Source: Vespula vulgaris (taxonomy: Eukaryota; Arthropoda; Insecta; Hymenoptera; Vespidae). Taken from it: DNA of 64,000 nt. The translations under genes were made by a program, and so were the position numbers. Below are positions 13,641 to 28,100 of the stretch, piece by piece. The stretch is from assembly GCF_905475345.1 (NCBI RefSeq), contig NC_066605.1:1193501-1257500 (forward strand). Reading direction: 5' to 3'. Numbering within the stretch: the first letter of the stretch is position 1; each line of letters begins with the position of its first letter. The notes under the pieces were generated by a model. The model saw only the letters and a list, made by a program, of their open reading frames with translations. It searched no databases and was not told where the DNA came from.

Positions 13641-15570
13641 AGATAGAAGTGTTAATCAACTATTTAGAATAATTGTTTAATCTAAAGTATGCAGCTATGC
13701 GCTGGGTGATACTGGAATCCTGTTGGGTATCCTTCCCGTAAAAGTGAAACGAGAATATGCTATGTATTTAAATGTTCTTGTTTCATTCCCATGTGCACTT
13801 TTATTCAATGCACTTTCAGTGGTCCTCAAAATTGCCATATTTTATACGTTTCGAAATTATTACTTTAATATAAAACTTGATTTTATAAAAATAAAATTAC
13901 GGATTTAATTGAACTTTAGAAAAGAAATATGGGAAAAATTTATTACTCGACTTTAGAAATAAAAATGTATAAAATACGTAAAAATTCTATTCGGAAACGC
14001 ATGGCATTGTGAGATGGGACACGGAATGAAGAGATCTTCTTAGTTTCTGAAAATTATATTATTATTATATAAGAGCATTTTGAGTGACAACATGGTATAA
14101 TTAAAATATGACTAAGAGTTATTCTCGAAGTGTTCTGTCGAAACTTCGAAAATAACTCTGTAGCCTAATAGTTGCCCTCTTGAGCCACAATATGTGGGGG
14201 CCTCTTCGGCACTTAGCCTCTTCTTTGCTTCGTGCCCTAACAACTACTATAGAACATTTGAACTATCGTCAACTATCGCCAAGAAACTAGAACTATCTCT
14301 TATTCTAAAACGTCAAAGAAAACTAACAAATCTAACGCAACTCTAAACCAATCCTGAAACGAAAAATCGAGAAAGCATCGGAAGAGAAACGAGAATTAAT
14401 ATATTAGTTTCTGAAAATCCTAAGCTAAAAATCGATTAACTTATTTTGTGTTCTACGCGTTGTGATTCTACAAGTCTCTTTATCTTTTATCAACGACTCT
14501 ACTCTATTTTATTCTTTCAAAAGCAATAACTCTATTGAGACTTTCTTTTATTAATAAAATTGATGAATCTTTATTTAAAAATGTAATGAAAAATCATTGG
14601 ATGCTCCTTCTTACTAGCGATTTCTCTAATTATTAGAAAATAAATTATACAATCTCGCTTGTAATCCAGAAACTATCCATCGCGAATGTCTTCTTGCTTA
14701 TTCATTATTAAAATTCGCGAATATCGCGGTACTTTACTATTTTGGCGAGAGAAAATTATTTAAAAATGCATTCAAATAGTCAAAATTTCAAATAATTATA
14801 ATTAACGCGTTTAAGCAAGAAGACTCTATCCTGATCTAATAAATAAATCAAAAAATAACGAACCATTCACGAGTAAATCTCCGAAGAAATTTACTAGTGG
14901 TCACTCATTGCTCTTCTACTAATTAATTACAACCAATCACTCGTGCCGATTCGGACCTTTCGTCCTCGACATGATTGAGTGATCGGAGGGACTTAAAAAT
15001 TGACTTACTACTTTAGAAGTTCTGCGACGGCTCCAAAACACTGGACCGCGATTTAGGTCGAAATTGAGGGTGGATGATTTGCAGTTGGTTGAAAATGAGG
15101 TAGGTCGACACCGAAGTTGGTCGAGATCCTCTTCAGTGATGCACTGACTTTAATTCGCGGTAGTTATTTATTAACGAACGGTCACTGAATTTACTTAACG
15201 CAACTCTAAAATATTTTACAAGTACAGTCTGTGCGACTGTTAAAAAATCAAAAACTACGCGAGCAAACACTGACTCTAAGGACTGCATTGCACGCAGTCT
15301 ATGCAAAAACACTTATGGTTTAAATCGCGAAACGCGAACGAACAAACACTGCTTCTACTTCGCGATAAATTTATTTTAGCGATACTATCACTCGATTGCA
15401 TCATTGCAACGCGCGCGATAGCAACGAGGTTCTGAAACAAAAATACAAACGAAATAATTAGTATCATTGTTATAATGAAAACTGTATAAATCATTCAACA
15501 AAATATGATAGAAAAATATACTTACTTTAAGTCTTCGTTAATATTCGCTCGATTTCGGCATCGTGCGAAA
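13641..15570. repeat. Spacer, copy 1, preceding the first 54-bp array
   Basis: No intact gene is seen. The stretch is paralogous to 23850-25180. The best-conserved portion is 14880-15570 against 24490-25180, which includes CCGATTCGGACCTTTCGTCC, a region around GTTCTGCGACGGCTCC, and AATTCGCGGTAGTTATTTAT. It ends with a minus-strand donor-like site (GTAAGTAT, GT at 15534-15535). An acceptor-like tract on minus lies near 15429-15445. Confidence 0.75.
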
Positions 15571-16410
15571 ATTTCTAAGTCCACACATGGAGATAGATTT
15601 TCAAAGTCCCCCAAAGGTGCGAAAATTTCTAAGTCCACTCGTGGAGATAGATTTTCAAAGTTCCTCAAATGTGCGAAATATTCTAAGTCCACTCGTGGAG
15701 ATAGATTTTCAAAGTCCCCAAGAGTTTCGAAAATTTCTAAGTCCGCTCGTGGAGATAGATTTTCAAAGTTCCTCAAATGTGCGAAATATTCTAAGTCCAC
15801 TCGTGAAGATAGATTTTCAAAGTCCCCAAGAGTTTCGAAAATTTCTAAGTCCGCTCGTGGAGATAGATTTTCAAAGTCCCCAAGAGTTTCGAAACTTTCT
15901 AAGTCCACTCGTGGAGATAGATTTTCAAAGTCCCCCAAAGGTGCGAAAATTTCTAAGTCCACTCGTGGAGATAGATTTTCAAAGTTCCTCAAATGTGCGA
16001 AATATTCTAAGTCCACTCGTGGAGATAGATTTTCAAAGTTCCTCAAATGTGCGAAAATTTCTAAGTCCACACATGGAGATAGATTTTTAAAGTTTCTTAA
16101 AGGAGCGATAATTTCTAAGTCCACACATGGAGATAGATTTTCAAAGTTCCTCAAATGTGCGAAATATTCTAAGTCCACTCGTGGAGATAGATTTTCAAAG
16201 TTCCTCAAATGTGCGAAATATTCTAAGTCCACTCGTGGAGATAGATTTTCAAAGTCCCCAAGAGTTTCGAAAATTTCTAAGTCCACTCGTGGAGATAGAT
16301 TTTCAAAGTCCCCAAGAGTTTCGAAAATTTCTAAGTCCACTCGTGGAGATAGATTTTTAGTTTCTCAAAGGAGCGAAAATTTCTAAGTCCACACATGGAG
16401 ATAGATTTTC
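15571..16410 (-). repeat. 54-bp minisatellite array 1 (15-16 copies)
   Basis: The unit starts TTCTAAGTCCACTCGTGGAG and is 54 bp, so frames stay open across many copies. On minus it reads as an 18-residue acidic repeat, DLEIFETLGDFENLSPRV. On plus it reads as a basic Ser/Lys repeat of the type SKSTRGDRFSKSPKGAKI. A two-base deletion near 16350 shifts the minus frame. On minus the array would form most of a candidate exon running 16552 to 15536, between a TTTGATTTTAG acceptor and a GTAAGTAT donor. No start codon context, partner exons or known domain support a protein, so I call it a repeat. Confidence 0.85.
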
Positions 16411-16439
16411 AAAGTTCCCCAAAGAAGCGAAAATTTCTA

Positions 16440-16975
16440 AGTTCACTCGTCGAAGTCCAAAGCACAACTGAACTAGGAACTGTATAAGTCGGTCGAAGGT
16501 ACGACTTTGTTGTCGTCTCTCGAAGCCGTGTATCCCCACTTCGCATTTAAGTCTAAAATCAAATAAGCTGTTACATATTCGAATTAACTGTTCGTTAATG
16601 CTTGCACGAATGGCATCCGCGAAAATTTCTATGTTCACTGGTCGAAGTCCAACGCACAACTGAAGTAGGAACTATATAGATCGGTCAAAGAGCCGACTTT
16701 ATTGTCAACTCACGAAGAAAATTATCCCCACTTCGAATTTTAGTATTAAATCAAATGAACTGTTGTATATTTGAATTAAGTGTTCGTTAATACTTGCAAG
16801 AATGGCATCCGCGAAAATCTCTATGTACTCTCGTCGAAGTCCAAAGCACAACTAAACTGTCAAAGTTGTTCAGAGGTCCGATTTTGTTTTCGACTCACAA
16901 AGAAAATTATCCCCACCTCACAATTTAATTTTAAATTAAAATATTGCTCCGTTATTGAAAAAACATTGAAATATG
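16440..16975 (-). repeat. Diverged ~190-bp (type B) units next to array 1
   Basis: Two to three degenerate copies match the 191-bp type B unit of the later higher-order array: segments like CGAAGTCCAAAGCACAACTG, CGACTTTGTTGTCGTCTCTCG and TATCCCCACTTCGCATTTAAG repeat at 16447, 16640 and 16830. On minus, one copy stays open for 100 codons and runs directly into the 54-bp array frame. These look older than the near-identical copies at 30-42 kb. Confidence 0.75.
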
Positions 16976-17454
16976 CAACTATTTGCCCGGTGTTATATGA
17001 GACCTTGACAACAGTTAAAGAAGAAGAGGAGAAGAAAAAGAAAAAAGAGAAAAGGTAAAGAAAGAAGAAGAGAAAAGTAGCACTGCAAAGATACTGAAAC
17101 AGTAAATCGCCCAAAAGCCCACATCCGATGGCCCCTCCCAAGGGTCCCACCCGAGATTAATAATTAATAAAAGTTAATAAAAATGATTCACATAGTAAAT
17201 AAAAGTATATCATTAATGTAATTATCAAGAGTATACAATTAATAAAAGTATGTAAGTAATAATAGTAAATAAGGACAAATACGAATGATAGCTAACTTAA
17301 GTGCGACGGAAAAGCTTTCTATGCGTTCTCCTAGAAAATTAATTAAGAATTTTATTATATTCAAATTTATTTATCAGTGGAAAGATAACTAAGAATTTAA
17401 AATGTAATCGATTTAACATTTAATAGAACTTTGAGCGATATTGTAAAAATATAA

Positions 17455-18625
17455 AAATATGCAGCCATTCGCCCGGTAATACTTGCGTTTTATAATTATA
17501 CATATAATTTAGTTACAGACTTTAAATATAATTAAGACATAGATCTCGATATATCGCAAGTATTACCGACCCAGGTCCCACCGCTTGGAGGTTGCTGCAT
17601 CTGGGGACCCACGAGCTAACGGTGACTCTACTCTCTAAGATTCGCGGGACCGGCGTGAGCAAATAATCGCCGAACAAATAAAACGAAGTCCCCGGTAGGA
17701 CTTTTAATCGCGCTCGGACACTCACGTGAGTGTCCGAATGACTCTACTTCAAAATACGCATTACCGGCGTAATCTTATCTATATATCAGGCAAATAAAAC
17801 TAAGTCCACGGTAGGACACTTAATTCGCGCCCGAACACTCACGTGGTGTTAGTACAACGGCAACTCTACTCTAAAATCCGCATTCCCGGCGTTCGCGAGG
17901 TAATATGAGCGAACAGGGACATCGAGTCCGCAACGGTATCCTACTAGGGATAACGTTGAGGCCGTCAGCCTCGGATGCCCATATCCCGCCTTTAAGCACG
18001 ACCGTCCGTGCCTTTCGCATTTCGAACAATAACACGAAGTCCACGGTAGGACCTTTAATCGCGCCCGAACATCCACGCGAGTGTTAGAATAACGGTGACT
18101 CTACTCTAATTCGCGGTCCCGCGGGGTTGCATACACCTCACCATGGACTCAGGTGACTATAGATATAAGGTGGGTCAGTCAACGGACTGAACATCCTTAC
18201 AAATAGCCATAAACCATCCTCCTCAGTAGCACATAGACCGTCTCACTCTACAGTCATCCGATGACCGTATCACGACCGGTCATTCGTTCGTTTTTAGCAA
18301 TCAAACGAAGTCCATTATCGTAGGACTTTTAATCGCGCCCGGGAACACCACGCCTGTGCCCGCCGACACAGGCGCAAATGTTCTTTCTATCTTACCCGTA
18401 TTCGCGTCTAACAATCGAATATGAACCAACCCTTCGACGATACATCGAACCTGCGCCGACATATCGAAATCCGTGAAGAAGAGGAGAAGAAGAAGAGAAA
18501 GAGAGGAACAGAAAGCCGGAACGTGCGCGCATGTGAGAACCATAGAACTCGGAAGAAAAGAAAGAAAAGAATATCTGAAGGTGCAACGGAACGCGTGCAC
18601 GAACGTGTGAAAAAGATGAAATTGA
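17455..18625 (+). repeat. Segmental duplicate, copy 2 (partner 6470-7640)
   Basis: Near-identical to 6470-7640 at constant offset 10,985, including the long perfect palindrome at 17714-17737. Ends sharply near 18622. Confidence 0.9.
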
Positions 18626-19749
18626 AATGAAAAGATGAACATAGAAAAGAAAAGAAAAGAGAAAATGAATGCGACCGAAGTCAGAGTACGGAAATCGAGC
18701 TGAATTTTTCGGTACAGAAAGAAGGAGACCCGCACAGAAGCCCACGCCCAAGGGCCCATCCCAAGGGTCCCACCCGAGAGAAACTATGATAATTAATCTC
18801 CAATGATTATTTCAATATTACAGAGCTGACAATTTCAAAGAACAGATATGACTGTGAATTGACTAATGAATATACGGAAAGTGTAAGAAAGAATGTAAAA
18901 TGTACGTCCTTCGATGTTTAATTTGGAATTACATAGGAGAAATTTTGGAGAACTCTTAAAGAACGCAGCCATTCGCTCGGCAATACTTGCACACCATAAG
19001 ATTTGACGAAACGCAAGTACTTCCGACCCAGGTCCCACCGCGTGGAGGTTGCTGCAGTTGGAGACCCACGGTCTAACGGGGTCTCTACTCTGAAATTCGC
19101 GTGACCGGCGTGTTCAAATAATCGGCGTTCTATAAAACGAAGTCCCCGGTAGGACTTTTACTCGCGCCCGAACACTCCCGTGAGTGTTAGCATAACGGTG
19201 ACTCTAACTCGCGTCCGCGACGTTCAATGCACTGTCCAAGAATTCAGGCGGCTAACAGGAGGAGGGTCAGTCCACACTTACGGATAGCAAACCATACTAC
19301 TCGGCAGCACATAAACCGACACACGACCGATCATTTATTCGTTTTGGCAATCAAACGAAGTCCATTACCGAAGGACTTTTATTCGCGCGCGAGAACACCA
19401 CGTCTGTGCCCGCCGACACAGGCGTAAATGTTCTTTCTATCCTACCCGTATTCCGCGCGGATATATCGATATATGTGAAGAAGAGGATAAGAAGAAGAGA
19501 AAGAAGAGAAAAGAAGAAGAAAGCCAGAACGTGCGCACACGTGAAAAGGATGGAGCAGAAAAGAATAGAAAGAAAAGAATATCCGTAAGACGCAATGGAA
19601 CACATGCACGTGTGAAGAAGATAAAATTGGGAAGAAAAGATGAACGTAAAAGATCGACGAATACCAGAGTACAAAAATCCAGCTCGATTTTTCTATGCAG
19701 AAAGAAGGAGACCCGCACAGAAGCCCACGCCCAAGGGCCCATCCCAAGG

Positions 19750-21640
19750 GTCCCACCCGAGAGAAACTATGATAATTAATCCCGATTAATTGTTACGATA
19801 TAGAACTATGCGTTTCGAAGAACAGAAATGACTGTAAACTTATTGTTGAAGATACGAAAGATGTATGAAACCATGCGAAATGTAACTTAGGATTACATGG
19901 AAAAGATTTTGAAAAAGATTTTGAAGTGTGCAGCCATTCGCTCGGTAATACTTGGATCTCATAAAATTTCGACATAACGCAAGTATTACCGACCCAGGTC
20001 CCACCGCGTGGAGGTTGCTGCATGTAGAGACCCGCGGACTAACGGGGACTCTACTCTAAAATCCGCGATCCGAGATGCCTTTCCGCTTCGGGAGCTTCAG
20101 ACTTCTCAGCAAACTGGAGATGTATAAAACCCCGCTTACAGATCGCTCCGCCGTCCACACCGTCGGCTTCAGACATCTCGAGACACGACCGGTCGTGTCT
20201 ATATTTCGACTCCAAAAATCAAAACGTAGTCCTCGGCAGGACTTAATCTCGCGTCCGCGAACACCCACGCGCGTGCCGGCCGTCACGCGCGTGAGTGTTT
20301 TCCCTATCGTTCGCGTACGGAAGCAAGGAGACATACCCTCCCTGCATATAATAAGAATTATATGCAGAGAGGTTCCATTAACTTCCGTGTAAAGATCCCA
20401 CGATGATCCGTCACCTAATCTGAAACAGAAAAAAAATGATTGTAGTGCTAAATATAAGATCAAAAATTAAAAAGATAATAAAAATTAAATATAAAAGCAA
20501 ATATTAAAAAGATAATAAAAATTAAATATAAAAGCAAAAATTAAAAAGTTAACAAAAGTTAAATGCAAAAGCAAAAGTTAAAAGTATAATAGAAATTAGA
20601 TATAAGAACGAAAATTATATATAAAATTATATGCGAAAACTTCCCTGCAAAAATTTAATTTCACGACGATCGGTCCCTCGATGATCGGTCCCTCGATGAT
20701 CTAACCTGAAACAGAAAAAGTATGAAATGCAATGAGAAACAGATATAAAGAAAAAAGGAAAAGAATAGGCAGACAGAAAAAGGAAAAAAAAGGGAAAATT
20801 TGCGTATTTACGCATGAGAAAAATAGAATTCCGAACGATGGATGTGCATCTCGAAGAATGGTTAACTCAGCGAAAATCAGAGTAACATAATTGAGTTCAA
20901 GTTTTCCCTAGCAAAAGAACCAAACCCGCCTAAGGCCCACACCCGAGGGCCCCTCCCAAGGGTCCCACCCGAGAGAAACCATAATAATTAATCCCGATTA
21001 ATTGTTATGTTATAGAGCTATGCGTTTCGAAGAACAGAAATGACTGTAAACTTATTGTGGAAGATACGAAAGATGTATGAAACCATGCGAAATGTAACTT
21101 AGGATTACATGGAAAAGATTTTGAAAAAGATTTTGAAGTGTGCAGCCATTCGCTCGGTAATACTTGGATCTCATAAGATTTCGACGTAACGCAAGTATTA
21201 CCGACCCAGGTCCCACCGCGTGGAGGTTGCTGCATGTAGAGACCCGCGGACTAACGGGGACTCTACTCTAAAATCCGCGATCCGAGATGCCTTTCCGCTT
21301 CGAGAGCTTCAGACTTCTCAGCAAACTGGAGATGTATAAAACCCCGCTTACAGATCGCTCCGCCGTCCACACCGTCGGCTTCAGACATCTCGAGACACGA
21401 CCGGTCGTGTCTATATTTCGACTCCAAAAATCAAAACGTAGTCCTCGGCAGGACTTAATCTCGCGTCCGCGAACACCCACGCGCGTGCCGGCCGTCACGC
21501 GCGTGAGTGTTTTCCCTATCGTTCGCGTACGGAAGCAAGGAGACATACCCTCCCTGCATATAATAAGAATTATATGCAGAGAAGTTCCATTAACTTCCGT
21601 GTAAAGGTCCCACGATGATCCGTCACCTAATCTGAAACAG
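19750..21640 (+). repeat. 1,212-bp tandem duplication
   Basis: Sequence at about 19750-20425 recurs at 20962-21637 with constant offset 1,212 and very few differences. The palindrome at 20181-20200 recurs at 21393-21412. A more diverged relative lies at about 12400-13050. Confidence 0.9.
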
Positions 21641-23830
21641 AAGATAATTAAAGAAGACATAAATTTAAAAGAATTAAAAAAATTGTAAAAATTCAATATT
21701 AGAGCAAATATTTAAAAGAAAATAAAAATTAAATATAAGAGAAAAAATTAAAATATAGAAATTAAGTATAAAGACAAAAACTAAAAAGGTAAAAATTAAA
21801 TATAAGAACAAAAATTAAAGAGATATAAATTAAATATCATAGCCAGAACTGTATGTAAAATTACATGTAAAATTATATGCAAAACGACATTTACATTCAA
21901 ATACTTTTCTGAAAAAATTTAATTTCACGATGATCGGTCCCTCGATGATGGCTCCCTAGATGATGGCTCCCTCGATGATCTAACCTGAAACAGAAAGACA
22001 GTATCAAAAGATGATCAAAAAGAATAAAAAGAAAAGAGGAAAAGAAGGAAGAAGAGATAAAGGCGAAAAGAAACTGAGAGTATTTGCGGAAATGCGAGTG
22101 AGAAAAGTAGAATTTCGAACGATGAATGTGTAACTCGAAGAATGGTTAACTCGACAAAAATCACAGTAACATAATTGAGTTCAATTTTTCCCTAGTGAAA
22201 GAACGAAACCCGCCTAAGGCCCACACCCGAGGGCCCCTCCCAAGGGTCCCACCCAAGACTAATAATTAATAATAGTTAATAAAAGTAATGAATATAATAA
22301 ATAAAAGTATATAATCAATATAATTATCAAAAATCTATAATTAATAAAAGTATATAATCAATGTAATTAATAAAAGTATATAATCAATATAATTAATAAA
22401 AGTATATAAGTAATGAAAGTAAACATGGATAAATATAAATGACAGAGAACATATGTGTTATAGAAAAGTTTTCTGTCCGTTTCGGTAATAATTTTATAAC
22501 TTTATTAATTTAAAATTTTGATATATTCAATCTATTTATCTGTTAAAGTATGATTAGCAATTTAAAATATAATTAATTTAAATTATTCTGATTGAAATTT
22601 GTCAGAAAAGAGATTTTGGAAAGAGATTGAAATATGCAGCCATCCGCCCGGTAGTACTTGCGCTATATGATTGTATATACAATTTCGTTATAGATTTTAG
22701 ATAACATATAGAATTTAATTAAAGATTTTAGAAACAATTTGACAGATTTCAATATATCGCAAGTACTACCGACCCAGGTCCCACCACGAGGAGGTAGCTG
22801 CATCTGGGGACCCACGGGCTAACGGGGACTCTACTCTAAAATTCGCGTTCGAGATGTCTTTCCGCATCGGGAGTTTCCGGCTTATGAGAAAACTGGAGAC
22901 GAACGAGAACGCTTACGAGACCCTGCTTACGAAGAACGCCACCGTCCGCACCGTCAGCTTCAGACATCTCGAGACACGACCGGTCGTGTCTATATTTCAA
23001 AAATCAAAACGTAGTCCTCGGTAGGACTTATAATCTCGCGACCGCGAACACTCATGCGCGTGACGACCAGCACGCGTGTGAATGTTATCCCTATCATCGC
23101 GTACGGAAGCAAGGAGACATACCCTCTCTGAATATAATATTAATTATATGCAGCGAGGTTCCATTAACTTCCGTGTAAAGATCCCACGATGATCGATCCC
23201 TCGATGATTCAGAAACAGAAAAAAAGAAAGAGTAAAAGCAGATGTGAAGAAGAAAAAGAAGAAGAGAGAAAGGAGAAAAGAAACTGGGAATGAGAGTGTG
23301 AGTGCAAGAGAAAGATAGAATTTGGAACGACGGACGAATATATTGATGATCGCTTCACCCGAAAAAAATCAAAGTACCAAAGTCGAGAGAAAGTAGAGTA
23401 ATTAATCTCGGGTAATCGTTTAAACTATTACGTATCTATGCGTTTCTATAAATAAAAAGACGTATAATCTATAGAAAGCATGTAATAAATATAATAAATA
23501 TGCCTATAATAAATATAACCTTGCTTATACATAAAAGAAATGCTTATAATAAGTAGAAATGTGCAGAATAAATATAAATGTACTATAATGAAAGAAATAA
23601 AAATCACTTGACCGTTCCCTCGATGATCCATCCCTCGATGATCCATCCCTCGATGATCCATCCCTTGATGATCTCACCTGAAACAGAAAAAGATTATAAG
23701 AAAAAGAAAAGGAGAAGAAAATATAAAGAGGAAAGAGCTTCTTTGCAAGATACTGAGAAAGTAGCCCGCACAAAGGCCCACACCCGAGGGCCCCTCCCAT
23801 GGGTCCCACCCGAAAGAAACAACTTCTGCA

Positions 23831-25180
23831 ATTAAATCGGAACAATTAATTTAGGGAATAAAATTCTGAACTTAACTTAATTTAAATTAAAAGAGAAAAC
23901 CAAAATGAAAATCTTCCGATCCTAATCTAAACGAATATTCACTTCCCGTACCGCGGGAATGAAAGAACTTCCTACACATTTCGGTGCGTTTTTATCAATT
24001 CCATATGCACTTTTATTCAGTGCACATTAGAAAGAGGACATTAAAAGAGAAAATATAAAGAAAATAAAAATTTACATCTCGACCTGAATAGAAAAATGAA
24101 TAACATAGGTAATAATTCTCTTCGCGTACGAGTACCAACATGTGATGAAAGATGGAGTGCTACGTCGTCCGAGTTTCTGAAATCAAAATTATTGTTATTA
24201 TCAAAAAAATTATTACACAAGAGCATTTTGGGTAACCACATAGAAATTAAAATATATCTATATCGACTAATCTGTCGAACCTTCCAAAATAAAACAACAA
24301 TCCAATAGCTGCCTTCTACAACCACAGTTTCTGGGAACATCATCGACATATAGCCACTTCTTTGTTTCTTGCCCCACCAACAACTATACAACACTCGATA
24401 ACCATCATTAACTACCCTTATTCGAAAACTTGGAAGGAAACTAATAAATCTAAGGAAACTCGAAAACCATTCTGAAACGAAAAATCGAAAAAAATTTCCT
24501 AGTGGTCACTCAATGCTCTTAAATTATAAATTACAACCAATCACTCGTGCCGATTCGGACCTTTCGTCCTCGACATGATTGAGTGATCGGAGGGACTTAA
24601 AAATTAACTTACTACTTGAGAAGTTCTGCGATGGCTCCAAAACACTGCACCGAGATTTAGGACGGAATCAAGGGTGGGCGAATTGCAGTTGGTTGAAAAT
24701 GAGGCAGGTCGACATCGAAGATGGTTGAGATCCTCTTCGGTGATGCACTGACTCTAATTCGCGGTAGTTATTTATTAACGAACGGTCACTGAATTTATTT
24801 CGCGAAACTCTACTATATGTTATAGATACAGTCTGTGCGACTGTTAAAAAATAAAAAAAACTACGAGAACAAACACTGACTCTAAAAACTGCATTGCACG
24901 CAGTCTATGCAAAAACACTTATCGTTTAAAACGCGAAACGCGAACGAACAAACACTGCTTCTACTTCGCGAAATTTTTATTTTAGCGGTAACAACACTCG
25001 ATTACTTCATTGCTACGCGCACGATTGCAATAAAGTTCTGAAACAGAAAAATTGAAAAAAAATAATTGATATCACAGTTATAATAACAAATTGTATAAAC
25101 TATTCAAGAAATATATGATGGAGAAATATACTTACTTTAAATCTTCGTTAATATTCGCTCGAATGGCATCCTGCGATAAT
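23831..25180. repeat. Spacer, copy 2, preceding the second 54-bp array
   Basis: No intact gene. Paralogous to 13641-15570, most clearly over 24490-25180. Ends at a minus-strand GTAAGTAT donor-like site (GT at 25134-25135) directly before the second 54-bp array. A minus-strand acceptor-like tract (TTTTTCTGTTTCAG) lies near 25035-25050. Confidence 0.75.
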
Positions 25181-28100
25181 TCCTAAGTCCATTCCTGATG
25201 GTAGATTGTCAAAGTCCCCGAAAGCGGCAAAAATTTCTAAGTCCACTACTGGTGGTAGATTGTCAAAGTCCCCGAAAGCGGCAAAAATTTCTAAGTCCAC
25301 TCCTGGTGGTAGATTGTCAAAGTCCCCGAAAGGGGCAAAAATTTCTAAGTCCACTCCTGGTGGTAGATTGTCAAAGTCCCCGAAAGGGGCAAAAATTTCT
25401 AAGTCCACTCCTGGTGGTAGATTGTCAAAGTCCCCGAAAGGGGCAAAAATTTCTAAGTCCACTCCTGGTGGTAGATTGTCAAAGTCCCCGAAAGCGGCAA
25501 AAATTTCTAAGTCCACTCCTGGTGGTAGATTGTCAAAGTCCCCGAAAGCGGCAAAAATTTCTAAGTCCACTCCTGGTGGTAGATTGTCAAAGTCCCCGAA
25601 AGGGGCAAAAATTTCTAAGTCCACTCCTGGTGGTAGATTGTCAAAGTCCCCGAAAGGGGCAAAAATTTCTAAGTCCACTCCTGGTGGTAGATTGTCAAAG
25701 TCCCCGAAAGCGGAAAAAATTTCTAAGTCCACTCCTGGTGGTAGATTGTCAAAGTCCCCGAAAGGGGCAAAAATTTCTAAGTCCACTCCTGGTGGTAGAT
25801 TGTCAAAGTCCCCGAAAGGGGCAAAAATTTCTAAGTCCACTCCTGGTGGTAGATTGTCAAAGTCCCCGAAAGCGGCAAAAATTTCTAAGTCCACTCCTGG
25901 TGGTAGATTGTCAAAGTCCCCGAAAGGGGCAAAAATTTCTAAGTCCACTCCTGGTGGTAGATTGTCAAAGTCCCCGAAAGCGGCAAAAATTTCTAAGTCC
26001 ACTCCTGGTGGTAGATTGTCAAAGTCCCCGAAAGCGGCAAAAATTTCTAAGTCCACTCCTGGTGGTAGATTGTCAAAGTCCCCGAAAGGGGCAAAAATTT
26101 CTAAGTCCACTCCTGGTGGTAGATTGTCAAAGTCCCCGAAAGGGGCAAAAATTTCTAAGTCCACTCCTGGTGGTAGATTGTCAAAGTCCCCGAAAGCGGC
26201 AAAAATTTCTAAGTCCACTCCTGGTGGTAGATTGTCAAAGTCCCCGAAAGGGGCAAAAATTTCTAAGTCCACTCCTGGTGGTAGATTGTCAAAGTCCCCG
26301 AAAGGGGCAAAAATTTCTAAGTCCACTCCTGGTGGTAGATTGTCAAATTCCCCGAAAGGGGCAAAAATTTCTAAGTCCACTCCTGGTGGTAGATTGTCAA
26401 AGTCCCCGAAAGGGGCAAAAATTTCTAAGTCCACTCCTGGTGGTAGATTGTCAAAGTCCCCGAAAGCGGCAAAAATTTCTAAGTCCACTCCTGGTGGTAG
26501 ATTGTCAAAGTCCCCGAAAGCGGCAAAAATTTCTAAGTCCACTCCTGGTGGTAGATTGTCAAAGTCCCCGAAAGGGGCAAAAATTTCTAAGTCCACTCCT
26601 GGTGGTAGATTGTCAAAGTCCCCGAAAGGGGCAAAAATTTCTAAGTCCACTCCTGGTGGTAGATTGTCAAAGTCCCCGAAAGCGGCAAAAATTTCTAAGT
26701 CCACTCCTGGTGGTAGATTGTCAAAGTCCCCGAAAGGGGCAAAAATTTCTAAGTCCACTCCTGGTGGTAGATTGTCAAAGTCCCCGAAAGCGGCAAAAAT
26801 TTCTAAGTCCACTCCTGGTGGTAGATTGTCAAAGTCCCCGAAAGCGGCAAAAATTTCTAAGTCCACTCCTGGTGGTAGATTGTCAAAGTCCCCGAAAGGG
26901 GCAAAAATTTCTAAGTCCACTCCTGGTGGTAGATTGTCAAAGTCCCCGAAAGGGGCAAAAATTTCTAAGTCCACTCCTGGTGGTAGATTGTCAAAGTCCC
27001 CGAAAGCGGCAAAAATTTCTAAGTCCACTCCTGGTGGTAGATTGTCAAAGTCCCCGAAAGGGGCAAAAATTTCTAAGTCCACTCCTGGTGGTAGATTGTC
27101 AAAGTCCCCGAAAGCGGCAAAAATTTCTAAGTCCACTCCTGGTGGTAGATTGTCAAAGTCCCCGAAAGGGGCAAAAATTTCTAAGTCCACTCCTGGTGGT
27201 AGATTGTCAAAGTCCCCGAAAGGGGCAAAAATTTCTAAGTCCACTCCTGGTGGTAGATTGTCAAAGTCCCCGAAAGCGGCAAAAATTTCTAAGTCCACTC
27301 CTGGTGGTAGATTGTCAAAGTCCCCGAAAGGGGCAAAAATTTCTAAGTCCACTCCTGGTGGTAGATTGTCAAAGTCCCCGAAAGCGGCAAAAATTTCTAA
27401 GTCCACTCCTGGTGGTAGATTGTCAAAGTCCCCGAAAGGGGCAAAAATTTCTAAGTCCACTCCTGGTGGTAGATTGTCAAAGTCCCCGAAAGCGGCAAAA
27501 ATTTCTAAGTCCACTCCTGGTGGTAGATTGTCAAAGTCCCCGAAAGGGGCAAAAATTTCTAAGTCCACTCCTGGTGGTAGATTGTCAAAGTCCCCGAAAG
27601 GGGCAAAAATTTCTAAGTCCACTCCTGGTGGTAGATTGTCAAAGTCCCCGAAAGCGGCAAAAATTTCTAAGTCCACTCCTGGTGGTAGATTGTCAAAGTC
27701 CCCGAAAGGGGCAAAAATTTCTAAGTCCACTCCTGGTGGTAGATTGTCAAAGTCCCCGAAAGGGGCAAAAATTTCTAAGTCCACTCCTGGTGGTAGATTG
27801 TCAAAGTCCCCGAAAGCGGCAAAAATTTCTAAGTCCACTCCTGGTGGTAGATTGTCAAAGTCCCCGAAAGGGGCAAAAATTTCTAAGTCCACTCCTGGTG
27901 GTAGATTGTCAAAGTCCCCGAAAGGGGCAAAAATTTCTAAGTCCACTCCTGGTGGTAGATTGTCAAAGTCCCCGAAAGCGGCAAAAATTTCTAAGTTCAC
28001 TCCTGGTGGTAGATTGTCAAAGTCCCCGAAAGCGGCAAAAATTTCTAAGTCCACTCCTGGTGGTAGATTGTCAAAGTCCCCGAAAGCGGCAAAAATTTCT

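Larger units (their letters stand above)
16976..23830. repeat. Composite hairpin-rich repeat, block 2
   Basis: Second block of the same composite family. GCAGCCATTCGC-type cores lie near 17460, 18966, 19929, 21141 and 22636. Conserved cores beginning GACCCAGGTCCCACC lie near 17568, 19025, 19990, 21202 and 22772. GGCCCACACCCGAGG-type segments lie near 17116, 18740, 19722, 20933, 22215 and 23774. It includes the 17455-18625 duplicate of block 1 and a 1,212-bp tandem duplication at 19.75-22.2 kb. Minus-strand acceptor-like tracts occur near 20420, 20705, 21630, 21981, 23210 and 23677. Between 23610 and 23665 a short GATGATCCATCCCTC step is repeated four times. Confidence 0.85.
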